Shown here: piece by piece, positions 1 through 12,689 of the stretch
How positions within the stretch are numbered: position 1 is the first letter of the stretch
Layout: every line of letters begins with the position of its first letter
NCBI RefSeq assembly: GCF_001487105.1
Contig: NZ_LN913000.1
Location: 310,001 to 374,000, forward strand
DNA: 64,000 nt
From: Mediterraneibacter massiliensis
Lineage (GTDB): Bacteria > Bacillota > Clostridia > Lachnospirales > Lachnospiraceae
Direction: 5' to 3'
Position numbers and translations under genes: made by a program
Notes under the pieces: model-generated
The model's input: the letters and a program-made list of their open reading frames with translations, nothing else
Told to the model about the DNA's origin: nothing
Databases searched by the model: none

Positions 1-831
1 GAAGCATTGAAAGAGGCGGAGGTAACACTGGATGATATAGACGCAGTGGGGGTGACGTATGGTCCGGGGCTTGTGGGCGCTCTGCTGGTTGGTGTGGCTG
101 AAGCAAAGGCAATCGCCTATGCAAGGAACCTTCCGCTTGTGGGTGTGCATCATATAGAAGGACATATTTCTGCAAATTACATCGAGCATCCGGAGTTAGA
201 ACCTCCTTTTTTCTGTCTGGTCGTATCAGGAGGACACACACATCTTGTGAAGGTAAAAGACTATGGCGTATATGAGATATTGGGAAGGACAAGGGATGAC
301 GCGGCAGGGGAAGCCTATGACAAAGTGGCGCGCGCGATCGGATTAGGATATCCGGGCGGTCCCAAGATCGATCGGCTTGCCAAGGAAGGCGATCCGGCGG
401 CGATACGTTTCCCAAAGGCTCATATGGAAGACGCGCCCTATGATTTTAGCTTCAGCGGGTTGAAATCTTCTGTCCTCAACTATATCAATGGCTGTAAGAT
501 GAAAGGTGAAACTTATGATCCGGCAGATATTGCCGCGTCTTTTCAAAAAGCGGTGGTGGATGTATTGGTAGAAAAAGCGATGCGCGCGGCAGAAGAATTT
601 GGTATCTACAAGTTTGCGATCGCAGGAGGAGTGGCGTCTAACAGTGCGCTGCGTGCCGGGATGGAAGCGGCATGCCAAGAGAGAAAGATCCAGTTTTACT
701 ATCCGTCTCCTATATTGTGTACGGATAATGCAGCTATGATCGGAGCTGCGGCGTACTATGAATACCTTGCAGGGACGAGACATGGCTGGGATTTAAATGC
801 GGTACCGAATTTAAAATTGGGAGAGCGATAG
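1..831 (+). CDS. tsaD: TsaD, tRNA t6A37 threonylcarbamoyltransferase (5' end outside window)
   Basis: TsaD transfers threonylcarbamoyl to A37 of ANN-decoding tRNAs, working in the cytoplasm with TsaB and TsaE. The frame is open from base 1, so the N-terminus lies upstream and about 60-70 residues of the usual 335-345 are missing. Visible signatures are the metal-binding HHIEGH near the start, VVSGGHTHL, the nucleotide-binding [21 protein letters not shown] and a C-terminal AGGVASN followed by CTDNAAMIG. All belong to the Kae1/TsaD fold. The stop lies five bases before ispD, so the two are probably co-transcribed. Confidence 0.96.
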   Translation, partial: EALKEAEVTLDDIDAVGVTYGPGLVGALLVGVAEAKAIAYARNLPLVGVHHIEGHISANYIEHPELEPPFFCLVVSGGHTHLVKVKDYGVYEILGRTRDDAAGEAYDKVARAIGLGYPGGPKIDRLAKEGDPAAIRFPKAHMEDAPYDFSFSGLKSSVLNYINGCKMKGETYDPADIAASFQKAVVDVLVEKAMRAAEEFGIYKFAIAGGVASNSALRAGMEAACQERKIQFYYPSPILCTDNAAMIGAAAYYEYLAGTRHGWDLNAVPNLKLGER

Positions 832-835
832 GAGT

Positions 836-1546
836 ATGGAAAAGAAAAAGTGTACAGCCATTGTCCTTGCGGCAGGACAGGGCAGACGTATGGGAACAAA
901 GGTACGTAAGCAGTATGTATTGTTGGAGGGACGCCCGATCCTCTACTATTCGCTTCATGTATTTGATCTTTCTCCTTATATAGATGAGATCGTTCTCGTT
1001 GTAGGCAAAGGAGAAGAAGAATATTGTCGTAAGGAAATCGTAGAAAAATACGGGATCCAAAAAGTGCGGCGAATCATTCCGGGAGGTGCAGAGCGCTATC
1101 ACTCTGTCTGGAAAGGATTAAGTGAAATCGAAGGCGAGGGGTACGTGTTTGTGCACGATGGAGCGCGTCCATTTGTGGATACTGCCATGATAGAGCGTGC
1201 ATATGAGGCAGTATGCGTGTGTAAAGCGTGTGTGGTAGGAATGCCGGTGAAAGATACGATCAAGCTGGCAGACGAAGAAGAATTCGTCAAAGAAACTCCA
1301 AAGAGGGAATTTGTATGGCTTGTGCAGACTCCACAGGTATTTGACGCCGCTTTATTAAAGGAGGCGTATGAGCTTCTTTCACATAAAACACATATCCAGG
1401 TGACGGACGACGCTATGGTGGTAGAGCAGATGCTGCAGTATCCGGTAAAACTGGTCTGTGGCTCCTATGAAAATATCAAGATCACGACACCGGAAGATCT
1501 GGAAGTGGCGAAAGTGTTTTTATCAAGAAAACCCTTGACACAGTGA
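836..1546 (+). CDS. ispD: IspD, 2-C-methyl-D-erythritol 4-phosphate cytidylyltransferase
   Basis: IspD makes CDP-methylerythritol from MEP and CTP in the non-mevalonate isoprenoid pathway. The protein is 236 residues, the normal length. It shows the CTP-binding loop AAGQGRRMG with KQY just after it, HDGARPF near residue 105, GMPVKDTIK, QTPQVF and TDDAMVVE, in the family order. The ATG follows the tsaD stop by four bases, with purine-rich sequence ahead of it. The last codons overlap the -35 of a promoter for the following tRNA gene. Soluble cytoplasmic enzyme. Confidence 0.96.
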   Translation: MEKKKCTAIVLAAGQGRRMGTKVRKQYVLLEGRPILYYSLHVFDLSPYIDEIVLVVGKGEEEYCRKEIVEKYGIQKVRRIIPGGAERYHSVWKGLSEIEGEGYVFVHDGARPFVDTAMIERAYEAVCVCKACVVGMPVKDTIKLADEEEFVKETPKREFVWLVQTPQVFDAALLKEAYELLSHKTHIQVTDDAMVVEQMLQYPVKLVCGSYENIKITTPEDLEVAKVFLSRKPLTQ

Positions 1547-1564
1547 CGGTGATTATGGTAGAAT
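1535..1564 (+). promoter_or_regulatory. Sigma-A type promoter for tRNA-Ser(TGA)
   Basis: TTGACA at 1535-1540, an 18-base spacer and TAGAAT at 1559-1564. It overlaps the 3' end of ispD and lies about 50 bases before the tRNA. Confidence 0.7.
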
Positions 1565-1614
1565 AATCCACGTCGCACAGAGAGGAATATGTTCTGTGTG
1601 AGTGGACTATATCA

Positions 1615-1700
1615 GGAGAGGTATCGAAGTGGTCATAACGAGGCGGTCTTGAAAACCGTTTGTCCGCAAGGGCGCGTGGGTTCGAATCCCACCCTCTCCG
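1615..1700 (+). tRNA. tRNA-Ser (anticodon TGA)
   Basis: The 86-nt gene has a seven-pair acceptor stem (GGAGAGG with CCTCTCC), the loop CTTGAAA giving anticodon TGA, the long variable arm typical of class II serine tRNAs, and TTCGAAT in the T arm. The CCA is not encoded. It has its own promoter and a strong terminator. Confidence 0.95.
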
Positions 1701-1710
1701 TTTAAAAGAA

Positions 1711-1751
1711 AAAGTGATAAAGCTTATGCAGAAAGCTTTATCACTTTTTTT
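1711..1751 (+). terminator. Rho-independent terminator after tRNA-Ser(TGA)
   Basis: AAAGTGATAAAGCTT pairs with AAGCTTTATCACTTT across a seven-base loop, followed by a T run. Confidence 0.9.
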
Positions 1752-1912
1752 ATGAAAATTCCAGAGAAAATTTCTATATAAGTTTCTCTGAAGGAGGTTT
1801 TGCGACTGCAGCTATATCATGAAGAAAGCACACAACATATAGTACTTAAAATGTAGAAAGAGTACTGTATATTTGGGGAGAAAAAAATGTTTGAGAAAAG
1901 TGAAAAAAGTAC

Positions 1913-1941
1913 TGGACAAGGACGGGGATTTCGTGTATATT
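1913..1941 (+). promoter_or_regulatory. Promoter for tRNA-Ser(GGA)
   Basis: TGGACA at 1913-1918, a 17-base spacer and TATATT at 1936-1941, ending 16 bases before the tRNA. Confidence 0.6.
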
Positions 1942-1957
1942 AAATAGCGAACGTTTT

Positions 1958-2047
1958 GGAGAAGTACCCAAGCTGGCCGAAGGGGCTCCCCTGGAAAGGG
2001 AGTAGGTCGTTAGTAGCGGCGCGAGGGTTCAAATCCCTCCTTCTCCG
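1958..2047 (+). tRNA. tRNA-Ser (anticodon GGA)
   Basis: The 90-nt class II tRNA has acceptor GGAGAAG paired with CTTCTCC, the loop CTGGAAA giving anticodon GGA, a long variable arm, and TTCAAAT in the T arm. It is a second, distinct serine isoacceptor 257 bases after the first. No terminator separates it from the rRNA promoters. Confidence 0.95.
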
Positions 2048-2135
2048 TTTGTTTCTCTTTTTGGAGAAAAGAGAAGCAATGTGTCGGATAAGTTAAGAAT
2101 ATAGAAAGAAATGTAAAAAAACTTTACAAAATGTC

Positions 2136-2165
2136 TTGACAAAACCACACAAAAGATGCTAATAT
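2136..2165 (+). promoter_or_regulatory. rRNA operon promoter P1
   Basis: TTGACA at 2136-2141, an 18-base spacer and TAATAT at 2160-2165, about 260 bases before the mature 16S. Confidence 0.7.
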
Positions 2166-2225
2166 GGTTAAGCTGACTCGCAAGGGAAAGCGAAAAGAAA
2201 TTAGCAAAGAAAAATAAAAAAGTTC

Positions 2226-2254
2226 TTGACAACAGGCAATGAGTTTGGTAAGAT
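2226..2254 (+). promoter_or_regulatory. rRNA operon promoter P2
   Basis: TTGACA at 2226-2231, a 17-base spacer and TAAGAT at 2249-2254. Tandem promoters are normal for rRNA operons. Confidence 0.75.
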
Positions 2255-2288
2255 AAAGAAGTTGTCGCTCAAGAGCGAAACAAAGCAC

Positions 2289-2312
2289 CTTGATAACTGA
2301 ACAATAGACAAC
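2289..2312 (+). other. 16S processing stem, leader strand
   Basis: This 24-base stretch is complementary, with one mismatch, to 3978-4001 just after the 16S gene. The two form the long duplex that RNase III-type enzymes cut to release pre-16S. Confidence 0.8.
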
Positions 2313-2424
2313 GATCCTTGAAAATTCTTAAGAGAAAATTCAAAGAACGGTTTGAAAAACGAACCAAGAACAGTAAAGAGGGAAAGAATTGCTAGTAGTG
2401 ATTTTTGACCAAGACAAACACTTA

Positions 2425-3959
<1,535 letters not shown>

Positions 3960-3977
3960 AAGAAGAAGTAGAGAAGA

Positions 3978-4001
3978 GTTGTCTATTGTTGAGTTATCAA
4001 G
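3978..4001 (+). other. 16S processing stem, trailer strand
   Basis: Pairs with the leader strand at 2289-2312 and closes a loop round the whole 16S gene. Confidence 0.8.
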
Positions 4002-4075
4002 CAGAGCACTTGAAGAGGGAATGGCGGAACTAGAGGGACGGATTTCCTTGTAAAGAGCAGGAGATAACAAAAAAT

Positions 4076-4192
4076 TTTGGTGGCGATGCGCCTGCGGGGA
4101 ACACCCGTACCCATCCCGAACACGATGGTTAAGCCGCAGACGGCCGATGGTACTGCACTGGAGACGGTGTGGGAGAGTAGGTGGCCGCCAAA
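4076..4192 (+). rRNA. rrf: 5S ribosomal RNA in the 16S-23S spacer
   Basis: The 117-nt gene closes with TTTGGTGGC pairing to GCCGCCAAA and contains the 5S hallmarks CCCGTACCCATCCCGAACAC and GGGAGAGTAGG. It sits between 16S and tRNA-Ile rather than after 23S, and no 5S-like sequence follows the 23S. The operon therefore has its only 5S in a non-standard place. Confidence 0.96.
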
Positions 4193-4207
4193 TTTAAAAA
4201 AGAATAT

Positions 4208-4281
<74 letters not shown>

Positions 4282-4304
4282 TATATTAAAAAAATAAAAT
4301 GGAC

Positions 4305-4377
4305 GGGGGATTAGCTCAGTTGGGAGAGCGCCTGCCTTGCAAGCAGGAGGTCACGAGTTCGAATCTCGTATTCTCCA
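4305..4377 (+). tRNA. tRNA-Ala (anticodon TGC)
   Basis: The 73-nt gene has acceptor GGGGGAT pairing, with G-U pairs, to ATTCTCC, the loop CTTGCAA giving TGC, and a canonical T arm. It is the second spacer tRNA. Confidence 0.95.
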
Positions 4378-4422
4378 TTAGATGATTTAAGAGCACTCAG
4401 TGCGAGGACTCTGGATTGTCTT

Positions 4423-4451
4423 ATGTACCTTGAAAACTGCATACGAAAGAG
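4423..4451 (+). other. 23S processing stem, leader strand
   Basis: About 29 bases complementary, with a few G-U pairs, to 7530-7558 after the 23S gene. It is the expected precursor-23S processing duplex. Confidence 0.75.
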
Positions 4452-4601
4452 ATAGATAGAAATATCAAAGACATCCGAGGTAATGTTATTAACAACATTA
4501 ACGAGTCTGAAGAAAACAGACAGAAATAAAATTGACTATTACCAACGCGTGCAACGCTATGCATGTGTAGATGAAGTCCGTACCCGCGGACGGCATCAGT
4601 T

Positions 4602-7496
<2,895 letters not shown>

Positions 7497-7529
7497 AAGC
7501 AAGGTGATAGGAGAATGGATGGAGAAAAG

Positions 7530-7558
7530 ATCTTTTGTATGTAGTTTTCAGGGTATAT
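7530..7558 (+). other. 23S processing stem, trailer strand
   Basis: Pairs with 4423-4451. No 5S rRNA lies between it and the next tRNA. Confidence 0.7.
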
Positions 7559-7576
7559 CCTGAAGAATAGTTATAT

Positions 7577-7649
7577 TCCTCCTTAGCTCAGTCGGTAGAG
7601 CACTCGGCTGTTAACCGAGTTGTCGTTGGTTCGAGTCCAACAGGGGGAG
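7577..7649 (+). tRNA. tRNA-Asn (anticodon GTT)
   Basis: The 73-nt gene has acceptor TCCTCCT paired with AGGGGGA, discriminator G and loop CTGTTAA giving GTT. It is the first gene of the tRNA string downstream of the rRNA operon. Confidence 0.95.
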
Positions 7650-7710
7650 GTTATAGACCGTAAGCACATACTTGCGGTCTATAAAAATATAAGAGGTAAT
7701 TTTAATATTT

Positions 7711-7782
7711 GGCTCCGTGGTCAAGCGGTTAAGACATCGCCCTTTCACGGCGGTAACACGGGTTCGATTCCCGTCGGAGTCA
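7711..7782 (+). tRNA. tRNA-Glu (anticodon TTC)
   Basis: The 72-nt gene has acceptor GGCTCCG paired with CGGAGTC, loop CTTTCAC giving TTC, and T arm GGGTTCGATTCCC. Confidence 0.95.
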
Positions 7783-7795
7783 TTGAATGTAGTTT

Positions 7796-7814
7796 GCCGA
7801 TATGGTGCAATTCA
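7796..7814 (+). repeat. Degenerate partial copy of the tRNA-Thr 5' end
   Basis: GCCGATATGGTGCAATTCA at 7796-7814 matches the first 19 bases of the tRNA-Thr at 7829 at 14 positions, including GCCGAT and CAATT. It runs straight into a small palindrome (ATTCAAT, three A, ATTGAAT). It has no anticodon arm or 3' half, so it is not a functional tRNA. Confidence 0.5.
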
Positions 7815-7828
7815 ATAAAATTGAATAT

Positions 7829-7901
7829 GCCGATGTGGCTCAATTGGCAGAGCAGCTGATTTGTAATCAGCAGGTTATCGGTTCGAGTCCGATCATCGGC
7901 T
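7829..7901 (+). tRNA. tRNA-Thr (anticodon TGT)
   Basis: The 73-nt gene has acceptor GCCGATG paired with CATCGGC, loop TTTGTAA giving TGT, and T arm CGGTTCGAGTCCG. Confidence 0.95.
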
Positions 7902-7929
7902 TTGTTCCTATATGGGACATATTTAATGT

Positions 7930-8003
7930 GGACCTTTAGCTCAGCTGGTTAGAGCAATCGGCTCATAACCGATCGGTCCCGGGTTCGAGTCCCTGAAGGT
8001 CCA
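7930..8003 (+). tRNA. tRNA with CAT anticodon (probable lysidine tRNA-Ile2, or elongator Met)
   Basis: The 74-nt gene has acceptor GGACCTT paired with AAGGTCC and loop CTCATAA. The C4-G69 and C5-G68 pairs are ones that TilS is known to favour, and the body resembles the Bacillus-type tRNA-Ile2. Elongator tRNA-Met cannot be excluded by eye. It lacks the 1-72 mismatch of an initiator. Confidence 0.85.
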
Positions 8004-8028
8004 CTATTTAAAAACAGAATATAAGCAA

Positions 8029-8102
8029 GGCCCAGTGGCTCAGTTGGTTAGAGCGCCGCCCTGTCACGGCGGAGGTCGAGAGTTCGAGTCTCTTCTGGGT
8101 CG
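8029..8102 (+). tRNA. tRNA-Asp (anticodon GTC)
   Basis: The 74-nt gene has acceptor GGCCCAG paired with CTGGGTC, discriminator G and loop CTGTCAC giving GTC. Confidence 0.95.
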
Positions 8103-8149
8103 TTGACATCAATTATAATTAGGTATATAATAATTTTTGATGTTGAGAT

Positions 8150-8222
8150 GGAATCTTAGCTCAGCTGGGAGAGCATCTGCCTTACAAGCAGAGGGTCATA
8201 GGTTCGAGCCCTATAGGTTCCA
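8150..8222 (+). tRNA. tRNA-Val (anticodon TAC)
   Basis: The 73-nt gene has acceptor GGAATCT paired with AGGTTCC and loop CTTACAA giving TAC. It ends four bases before tRNA-Leu. Confidence 0.95.
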
Positions 8223-8225
8223 TAT

Positions 8226-8311
8226 GCCGCAGTGGCGGAACTGGCAGACGCCCGGGACTTAAAATCCCGTGGGTAGTGATACCCGTACCGGTTCGATTCC
8301 GGTCTGCGGCA
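8226..8311 (+). tRNA. tRNA-Leu (anticodon TAA)
   Basis: The 86-nt class II tRNA has acceptor GCCGCAG paired with CTGCGGC, loop CTTAAAA giving TAA, and a long variable arm. It is last in the tRNA string and probably the attachment site used by a lost element, because an integrase remnant lies directly beyond it. Confidence 0.95.
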
Positions 8312-8314
8312 TTG

Positions 8315-8348
8315 AAAAGCCTCTGATTTTCAGGGGTTTTATTTTTTT
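8315..8348 (+). terminator. Terminator of the rRNA/tRNA operon
   Basis: AAAAGCCTCTGA pairs with TCAGGGGTTTT, followed by a T-rich tail. Confidence 0.85.
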
Positions 8349-8515
8349 GTGTTGCATTTCGTGTTGCATAGTTGCTCAAAATGATTATTTATGATGTCGG
8401 ACATTTCTTTAACTTTGCTTTCCATAGCATGTCTGTGTATATAGCCTTTAATACCCCGTCATTTTCCCAACCTGCCCGCTGTATTATGTAGGCATCCGGA
8501 ACGCCAAGAGCGTGC
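8345..8515 (-). pseudogene. Remnant of a tyrosine recombinase (integrase) C-terminus
   Basis: Read leftwards, one frame gives LGVPDAYIIQRAGW then ENDGVLKAIYTDML. This resembles the segment before and around the catalytic tyrosine of phage/ICE tyrosine integrases (GVPD, RGGW, VLK..Y.H). A one-base frame change then gives VKEMSDIINNHFEQL followed by CNTKCNTK, like the polar tails of clostridial integrases. The N-terminal part and most catalytic residues are absent, and the tail runs to the 3' end of tRNA-Leu. I read it as the scar of an excised or decayed element. Family recognition is by eye. Confidence 0.55.
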
Positions 8516-8643
8516 TGGATACATTTGAGGCACTCTCCGAGGAAGAAAAGACAAGCAGGATGAAGGCAGCAGAAAAGAAATACAGAGCTGCCGGAGCAGA
8601 CGCTGTTGTAAGAGATATACGAGGGATATTGGAATATATTTAG
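8489..8643 (+). pseudogene. 3' fragment of a phosphonoacetaldehyde hydrolase-like HAD gene
   Basis: The plus frame ending at the TAG at 8641-8643 encodes NAKSVLDTFEALSEEEK, then KAAEKKYRAAGADAVVRDI and a short tail. This resembles the C-terminal end of PhnX-type phosphonatases (LSxEE, helix, xAGAxxVI). No start codon, ribosome site or catalytic domain precedes it, and its 5' edge runs into the antisense integrase remnant. It is probably cargo left from an old insertion. The assignment rests on a short stretch. Confidence 0.35.
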
Positions 8644-8651
8644 AAGTTGAG

Positions 8652-8706
8652 AAAAACACTGTATCAAAACCGCTGCATATAAGCATAACGGTGATACAGT
8701 GTTTTT
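8652..8706. terminator. Bidirectional terminator
   Basis: A perfect 15-bp stem (AAAAACACTGTATCA with its complement ending in TTTTT) has T runs in both directions. It ends malQ transcription on the minus strand and anything from the plus strand. Confidence 0.85.
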
Positions 8707-8733
8707 AACAATGCGCCGGAAGAACACGCTTTA

Positions 8734-10215
8734 TCAGCTGGAGAGCCTTCCATACAGCTTTGTCATATGCTGCAGCTGTGCTGCCAGTTCTTTTGTGAGC
8801 TGCTCATTTGTAAGCCGCCATGTCCAGTTGCCTCCTAGGGTAGAAGGCGTATTGATGCGGGCGTGTTCGTCAAGGCAGAGACAATCCTGGATCGGAATGA
8901 CACATAAATTAGCTACACTACTCATCGCCATGGCGATAAAATCCCAGGACAGGCTGTCTGTATCCAGAAGTGGCTTGTGTAGGTATTCCGCCGCAAAATC
9001 TCGGCATTCTTTCGGCGCGTGGCGATACCAACTGCGGGTCGTATCATTGTCATGTGTCCCGGTATATACAACGCAGTTGGCAGGATATGTGTAGGGAAGA
9101 TAATTAGATGACTCCCGGTCGTCAAAGGCAAATTGGATGACTTTCATACCGGGAAAACCGCTGTCTTTTAGTAAGTTTAACACACTGTCTGTAAGAAAAC
9201 CTAGGTCTTCTGCAATAATAGGCAGCTGTCCCAATTTCTTTTCTATAGTACGGAAAAAATCTAGTCCTGGTCCAGGCATCCACTGTCCGTGTTCCGCTGT
9301 TTTATCACCGTAAGGAATCGCGTAATATTCATCAAAGCCACGAAAATGGTCGATCCTTACAATGTCATATAATTTTAAACTATGTGCGATACGACGTGTC
9401 CACCAGGCATAGTCCGTTTCCTTATGATACTGCCAGTTGTAAAGAGGATTGCCCCAGAGCTGTCCGGTGGCAGAAAAGGCATCCGGCGGACAGCCGGCAA
9501 CATGGACTGGAGTATGATTTTCTGTGAACTGGAACAGATTTGGAGCCGCCCAGGTATCTGCACTGTCAAAGGCTACATAGATGGGGAGATCGCCAATGAT
9601 CTGTACGGCATTTTTATTCGCATAGGCTTTCAGTTGTGTCCATTGTTTGTCGAAGGTAAACTGTAGGAAAGAATAGAAACCGATCTCGTCTGCATACAGT
9701 TCTTTGGCCTTCCTTAAAGCATCCGGCTGACGGGTGCGCAGAGGCGTTTCCCAGGAAGACCAGGGCATGCCGTCATGAGCGTCTTTGACTGCCATATAAA
9801 GGGCATAGTCAGACAACCACCAGGTGTTTTGTGAAATAAAGGTTTCATATGTCTTATCAGGGCAAAAACGCTGATAGGCTTTACGCAGGATTCCAAATCT
9901 TGCGTGATAGAGTTTTTCATAATCAATAGAAACAGAATCTCTCCCAAAATCGTAAGCTGCGCATTCTTGTTCTGTCAGAAGATGTTCTTCAATCAGAGTT
10001 TGTAAATCTATGAAATAAGGATTTCCAGCAAAAGTGGAAAAGGACTGGTAGGGCGAATCGCCATATCCGGTCGGCCCCAGGGGCAGGATCTGCCAGCGGG
10101 TCTGTCCCGCTTCCTTTAAAAAATCAATAAATGCATAGGCTTCTTTAGAAAAGCAGCCGATGCCATACTTAGACGGCAGAGAAAAAACAGGTAATAAAAT
10201 GCCGCTTGCTCTCAT
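8734..10215 (-). CDS. malQ: 4-alpha-glucanotransferase (amylomaltase, GH77)
   Basis: MalQ disproportionates maltodextrins, moving glucan chains between acceptors and releasing glucose. The protein is 493 residues, normal for bacterial GH77. The GH77 signatures are WQILPLGPTGYGDSPYQSFS near residue 41, the nucleophile D289 in RIDHFRGFDEYYAIP, the acid/base E336 in IIAEDLGF and the third carboxylate D389 in GTHDNDTT. A good ribosome site (CGGAGGAAGC) precedes the ATG. It lies 49 bases after glgP on the same strand, so the two form a glucan-breakdown operon, and it ends at a bidirectional terminator. Confidence 0.97.
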   Translation of the reverse strand: MRASGILLPVFSLPSKYGIGCFSKEAYAFIDFLKEAGQTRWQILPLGPTGYGDSPYQSFSTFAGNPYFIDLQTLIEEHLLTEQECAAYDFGRDSVSIDYEKLYHARFGILRKAYQRFCPDKTYETFISQNTWWLSDYALYMAVKDAHDGMPWSSWETPLRTRQPDALRKAKELYADEIGFYSFLQFTFDKQWTQLKAYANKNAVQIIGDLPIYVAFDSADTWAAPNLFQFTENHTPVHVAGCPPDAFSATGQLWGNPLYNWQYHKETDYAWWTRRIAHSLKLYDIVRIDHFRGFDEYYAIPYGDKTAEHGQWMPGPGLDFFRTIEKKLGQLPIIAEDLGFLTDSVLNLLKDSGFPGMKVIQFAFDDRESSNYLPYTYPANCVVYTGTHDNDTTRSWYRHAPKECRDFAAEYLHKPLLDTDSLSWDFIAMAMSSVANLCVIPIQDCLCLDEHARINTPSTLGGNWTWRLTNEQLTKELAAQLQHMTKLYGRLSS

Positions 10216-10264
10216 AATGCTTCCTCCGGTGTTTAAATCGTTTTATTGTCAGGTGTGTAAGTCT

Positions 10265-12517
10265 TTACAGTCGCCATATATCGCGGTTGTATTCTGTTAT
10301 AGTGCGGTCAGAAGAGAAGAAACCTGCATGGGCGATATTCACCAGCATCTTTTCTGCCCAGGCAGTCCTGTCTTCATATGCCCGCAGTGCTTCCTCCTTT
10401 TTCGCCTTGTAAGCTTGGAAATCCAGCAGTGTCATAAACCAGTCTTTCGTAAGCAGTTCATTTTGCAGGCGTGTCAGCTGTTCTTTGTTTCCAATGGAAA
10501 GCAGTTCTTTGCCCGTTATAAAATCTATGGCTGCTTGAATGTCCTTATCCTTTTCATAATACGCTTTTGCTGAATAGTCGGCGTTTTTATAATGGCGGAT
10601 GACCACATCACTGGATGCGCCGAACAGGAAGATATTCTCATCACCTACTTGTTCATGTATTTCTACATTGGCGCCGTCTTCTGTGCCGAGAGTTATGGCT
10701 CCGTTCAGCATGAATTTCATATTGCCGGTACCGCTCGCTTCTTTGGAAGCAAGAGAGATCTGTTCCGAAATATCGCAGGCAGGGATCAATTTTTCTGCTT
10801 TTTCCACGGCATAATTTTCAACCATCACGATCTGCAGATAAGGAAGGACATCCGGATCCCGCCGGATGAGTTCCTGCAGACAGAGTATCAGATGGATGAT
10901 GTCTTTGGCGATCGTATAAGCAGGAGCCGCCTTTGCGCCGAAGATAGCGGTAATCGGCGTGGAGGGCTTATTGCCGGCTTTGATCTGCAGATATTTATCG
11001 ATCAGATACAGTGCGTTCATCTGTTGACGTTTGTATTCGTGTAAGCGCTTGATCTGGATATCAAAGACGGAATCCGGATCAAGCGTGATATCTTGCGTGC
11101 TTTTTAGATACTCACATAGTCGTCTTTTGTTTGTATATTTTATTTCCAAAAGTTGGCGCAGGATTTCCGGATCTGTCTTGAAACGGAGAAATTCTTCCAA
11201 CTGAGCCGGTTCTTTATAAAAGCCGGTGCCAATGCAAGAGACAAGCAGCTGTGTCAGCAGGGGATTGCAGTGGAGCAGCCACCTGCGGAAAGTGATTCCA
11301 TTCGTTTTGTTCTTGAACTTTTCCGGATAGATCTGATAGAAATTATGCAGTTCATTTTTCTTCAAGATCTCCGTGTGCAGGGCGGCAACGCCATTGACGC
11401 TGAAGCCATAGTGGATATCTATATGAGCCATGTGGACGGTATCGTTGCGGTCAATGATAGCGATGCTTTCATCGGTAAATTTCCTTCGTACTTTATCATC
11501 CAGGATCTCAATGATAGGAACCAGGGACGGGACAACTTTCTGCAGGTAAGAGAGCGGCCATTTTTCCAATGCTTCTGCCAAAATGGTATGGTTCGTATAG
11601 GCGCAGGTCTTGGAGACTACGGCGATTGCTTCATCCATTGTAAGGCCTTTTTTGGTCAGAAGCCGGATGAGTTCGGGGATCACCAGAGTCGGATGGGTGT
11701 CATTGATTTGGATGACTGCATAATCCGGAAGATCCAGGAGCGTACATCCTTTTGCCGTACATTCATCCAGTATCAACTGCGCGGCACAGCTGACCATGAA
11801 GTACTGCTGGTAAATTCTGAGAAGGCGTCCATTTTCATCACTGTCATCAGGATAGAGAAAGAGGGTGAGGTTTTTGGGGATATTTTCTTTGTCAAAGGTG
11901 ATCCCGTCATGTACGATCTCTTCTGCCACGGTATCCACATCAAAAAGATGGAGCTTGTTAGTGCGGTTTTCATATCCGGTCACGGCAATGTCATACATTC
12001 TGGAATGCAGAGTAAAACCACCGAATTCTACAGGATAGGTGACGTCTGTCTTTTCCAGCCAGCTTTTTTTTTCAATCCAGGGATCAGGTGTCTCTTTTTG
12101 AAGAAAATTTTCAAAGGTCTGTTTGAAAAGTCCCAGATGATAGTTGAGACCAATGCCGTCTCCGTTAAGTCCCAGTGCGGCGATAGAATCCAGAAAGCAT
12201 GCGGCGAGGCGGCCAAGTCCGCCGTTGCCAAGAGATGGCTCCGGCTCCAGTTCCTCGATTTCACTTAAATTCTTGCCATTGTGCGCAAGAAATGCTTTTA
12301 CTTCCTCATAAATTCCAAGATTGATCAAGTTGTTGGACAGAAGTTTGCCAATGAGAAACTCGGCGGAAATATAATAGAGTTTCTTTTTGCTGTCAGCTGC
12401 TTTTTTGCCGGCAGCCGCTTCTTGCACAAGGGCAAGGAGCGCGTGATAGATTTCTTTATTGGAAGCCTCCGAAACGGATTTTCCAAGGTACCGGGGCAGT
12501 GTTTCCTGTATATGCAT
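10265..12517 (-). CDS. glgP: Glycogen/maltodextrin phosphorylase (GT35)
   Basis: The enzyme phosphorolyses alpha-1,4-glucans to glucose-1-phosphate with pyridoxal phosphate. I chose the ATG at 12517 because AAAGGAGA lies seven bases before it. A longer frame to a GTG at 12547 would put that site inside the gene. The 750-residue product carries [16 protein letters not shown] at about 96-111, INDTHPTL near 271, [12 protein letters not shown] near 403, [10 protein letters not shown] near 489, and the PLP lysine K601 in [14 protein letters not shown]. No regulatory N-terminal extension is present. Operon with malQ. Confidence 0.97.
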   Translation of the reverse strand: MHIQETLPRYLGKSVSEASNKEIYHALLALVQEAAAGKKAADSKKKLYYISAEFLIGKLLSNNLINLGIYEEVKAFLAHNGKNLSEIEELEPEPSLGNGGLGRLAACFLDSIAALGLNGDGIGLNYHLGLFKQTFENFLQKETPDPWIEKKSWLEKTDVTYPVEFGGFTLHSRMYDIAVTGYENRTNKLHLFDVDTVAEEIVHDGITFDKENIPKNLTLFLYPDDSDENGRLLRIYQQYFMVSCAAQLILDECTAKGCTLLDLPDYAVIQINDTHPTLVIPELIRLLTKKGLTMDEAIAVVSKTCAYTNHTILAEALEKWPLSYLQKVVPSLVPIIEILDDKVRRKFTDESIAIIDRNDTVHMAHIDIHYGFSVNGVAALHTEILKKNELHNFYQIYPEKFKNKTNGITFRRWLLHCNPLLTQLLVSCIGTGFYKEPAQLEEFLRFKTDPEILRQLLEIKYTNKRRLCEYLKSTQDITLDPDSVFDIQIKRLHEYKRQQMNALYLIDKYLQIKAGNKPSTPITAIFGAKAAPAYTIAKDIIHLILCLQELIRRDPDVLPYLQIVMVENYAVEKAEKLIPACDISEQISLASKEASGTGNMKFMLNGAITLGTEDGANVEIHEQVGDENIFLFGASSDVVIRHYKNADYSAKAYYEKDKDIQAAIDFITGKELLSIGNKEQLTRLQNELLTKDWFMTLLDFQAYKAKKEEALRAYEDRTAWAEKMLVNIAHAGFFSSDRTITEYNRDIWRL

Positions 12518-12642
12518 AGTAGATCTCCTTTCACAGTTCAGAACCACTCATGAGCAGAAAGAAAGCGTCAAGGTGGCGTATATCAGATTTATTTTAGCAT
12601 ACTATGCAGGAAAAATGTAGAGGAGGAGAGAAATCCCTCTGC

Positions 12643-12671
12643 TTGCGCCGGGGAGCGATTTAGTATATAAT
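12643..12671 (+). promoter_or_regulatory. Promoter of the cobalamin riboswitch / ABC transporter operon
   Basis: TTGCGC at 12643-12648, a 17-base spacer and TATAAT at 12666-12671, just before the riboswitch. Confidence 0.6.
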
Positions 12672-12689
12672 GAATCCACTTGTAATATA

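Noticed and set aside
8182..8379. 65-codon minus-strand frame over tRNA-Val and tRNA-Leu
   Set aside because: The NRTGTG..LEPMT type of text is the classic false protein made by reading tRNA genes backwards.
11153..12268. 371-codon open frame on the plus strand
   Set aside because: Entirely antisense to glgP, whose protein has complete phosphorylase motifs. The frame has no recognisable domain and no promoter or ribosome site.
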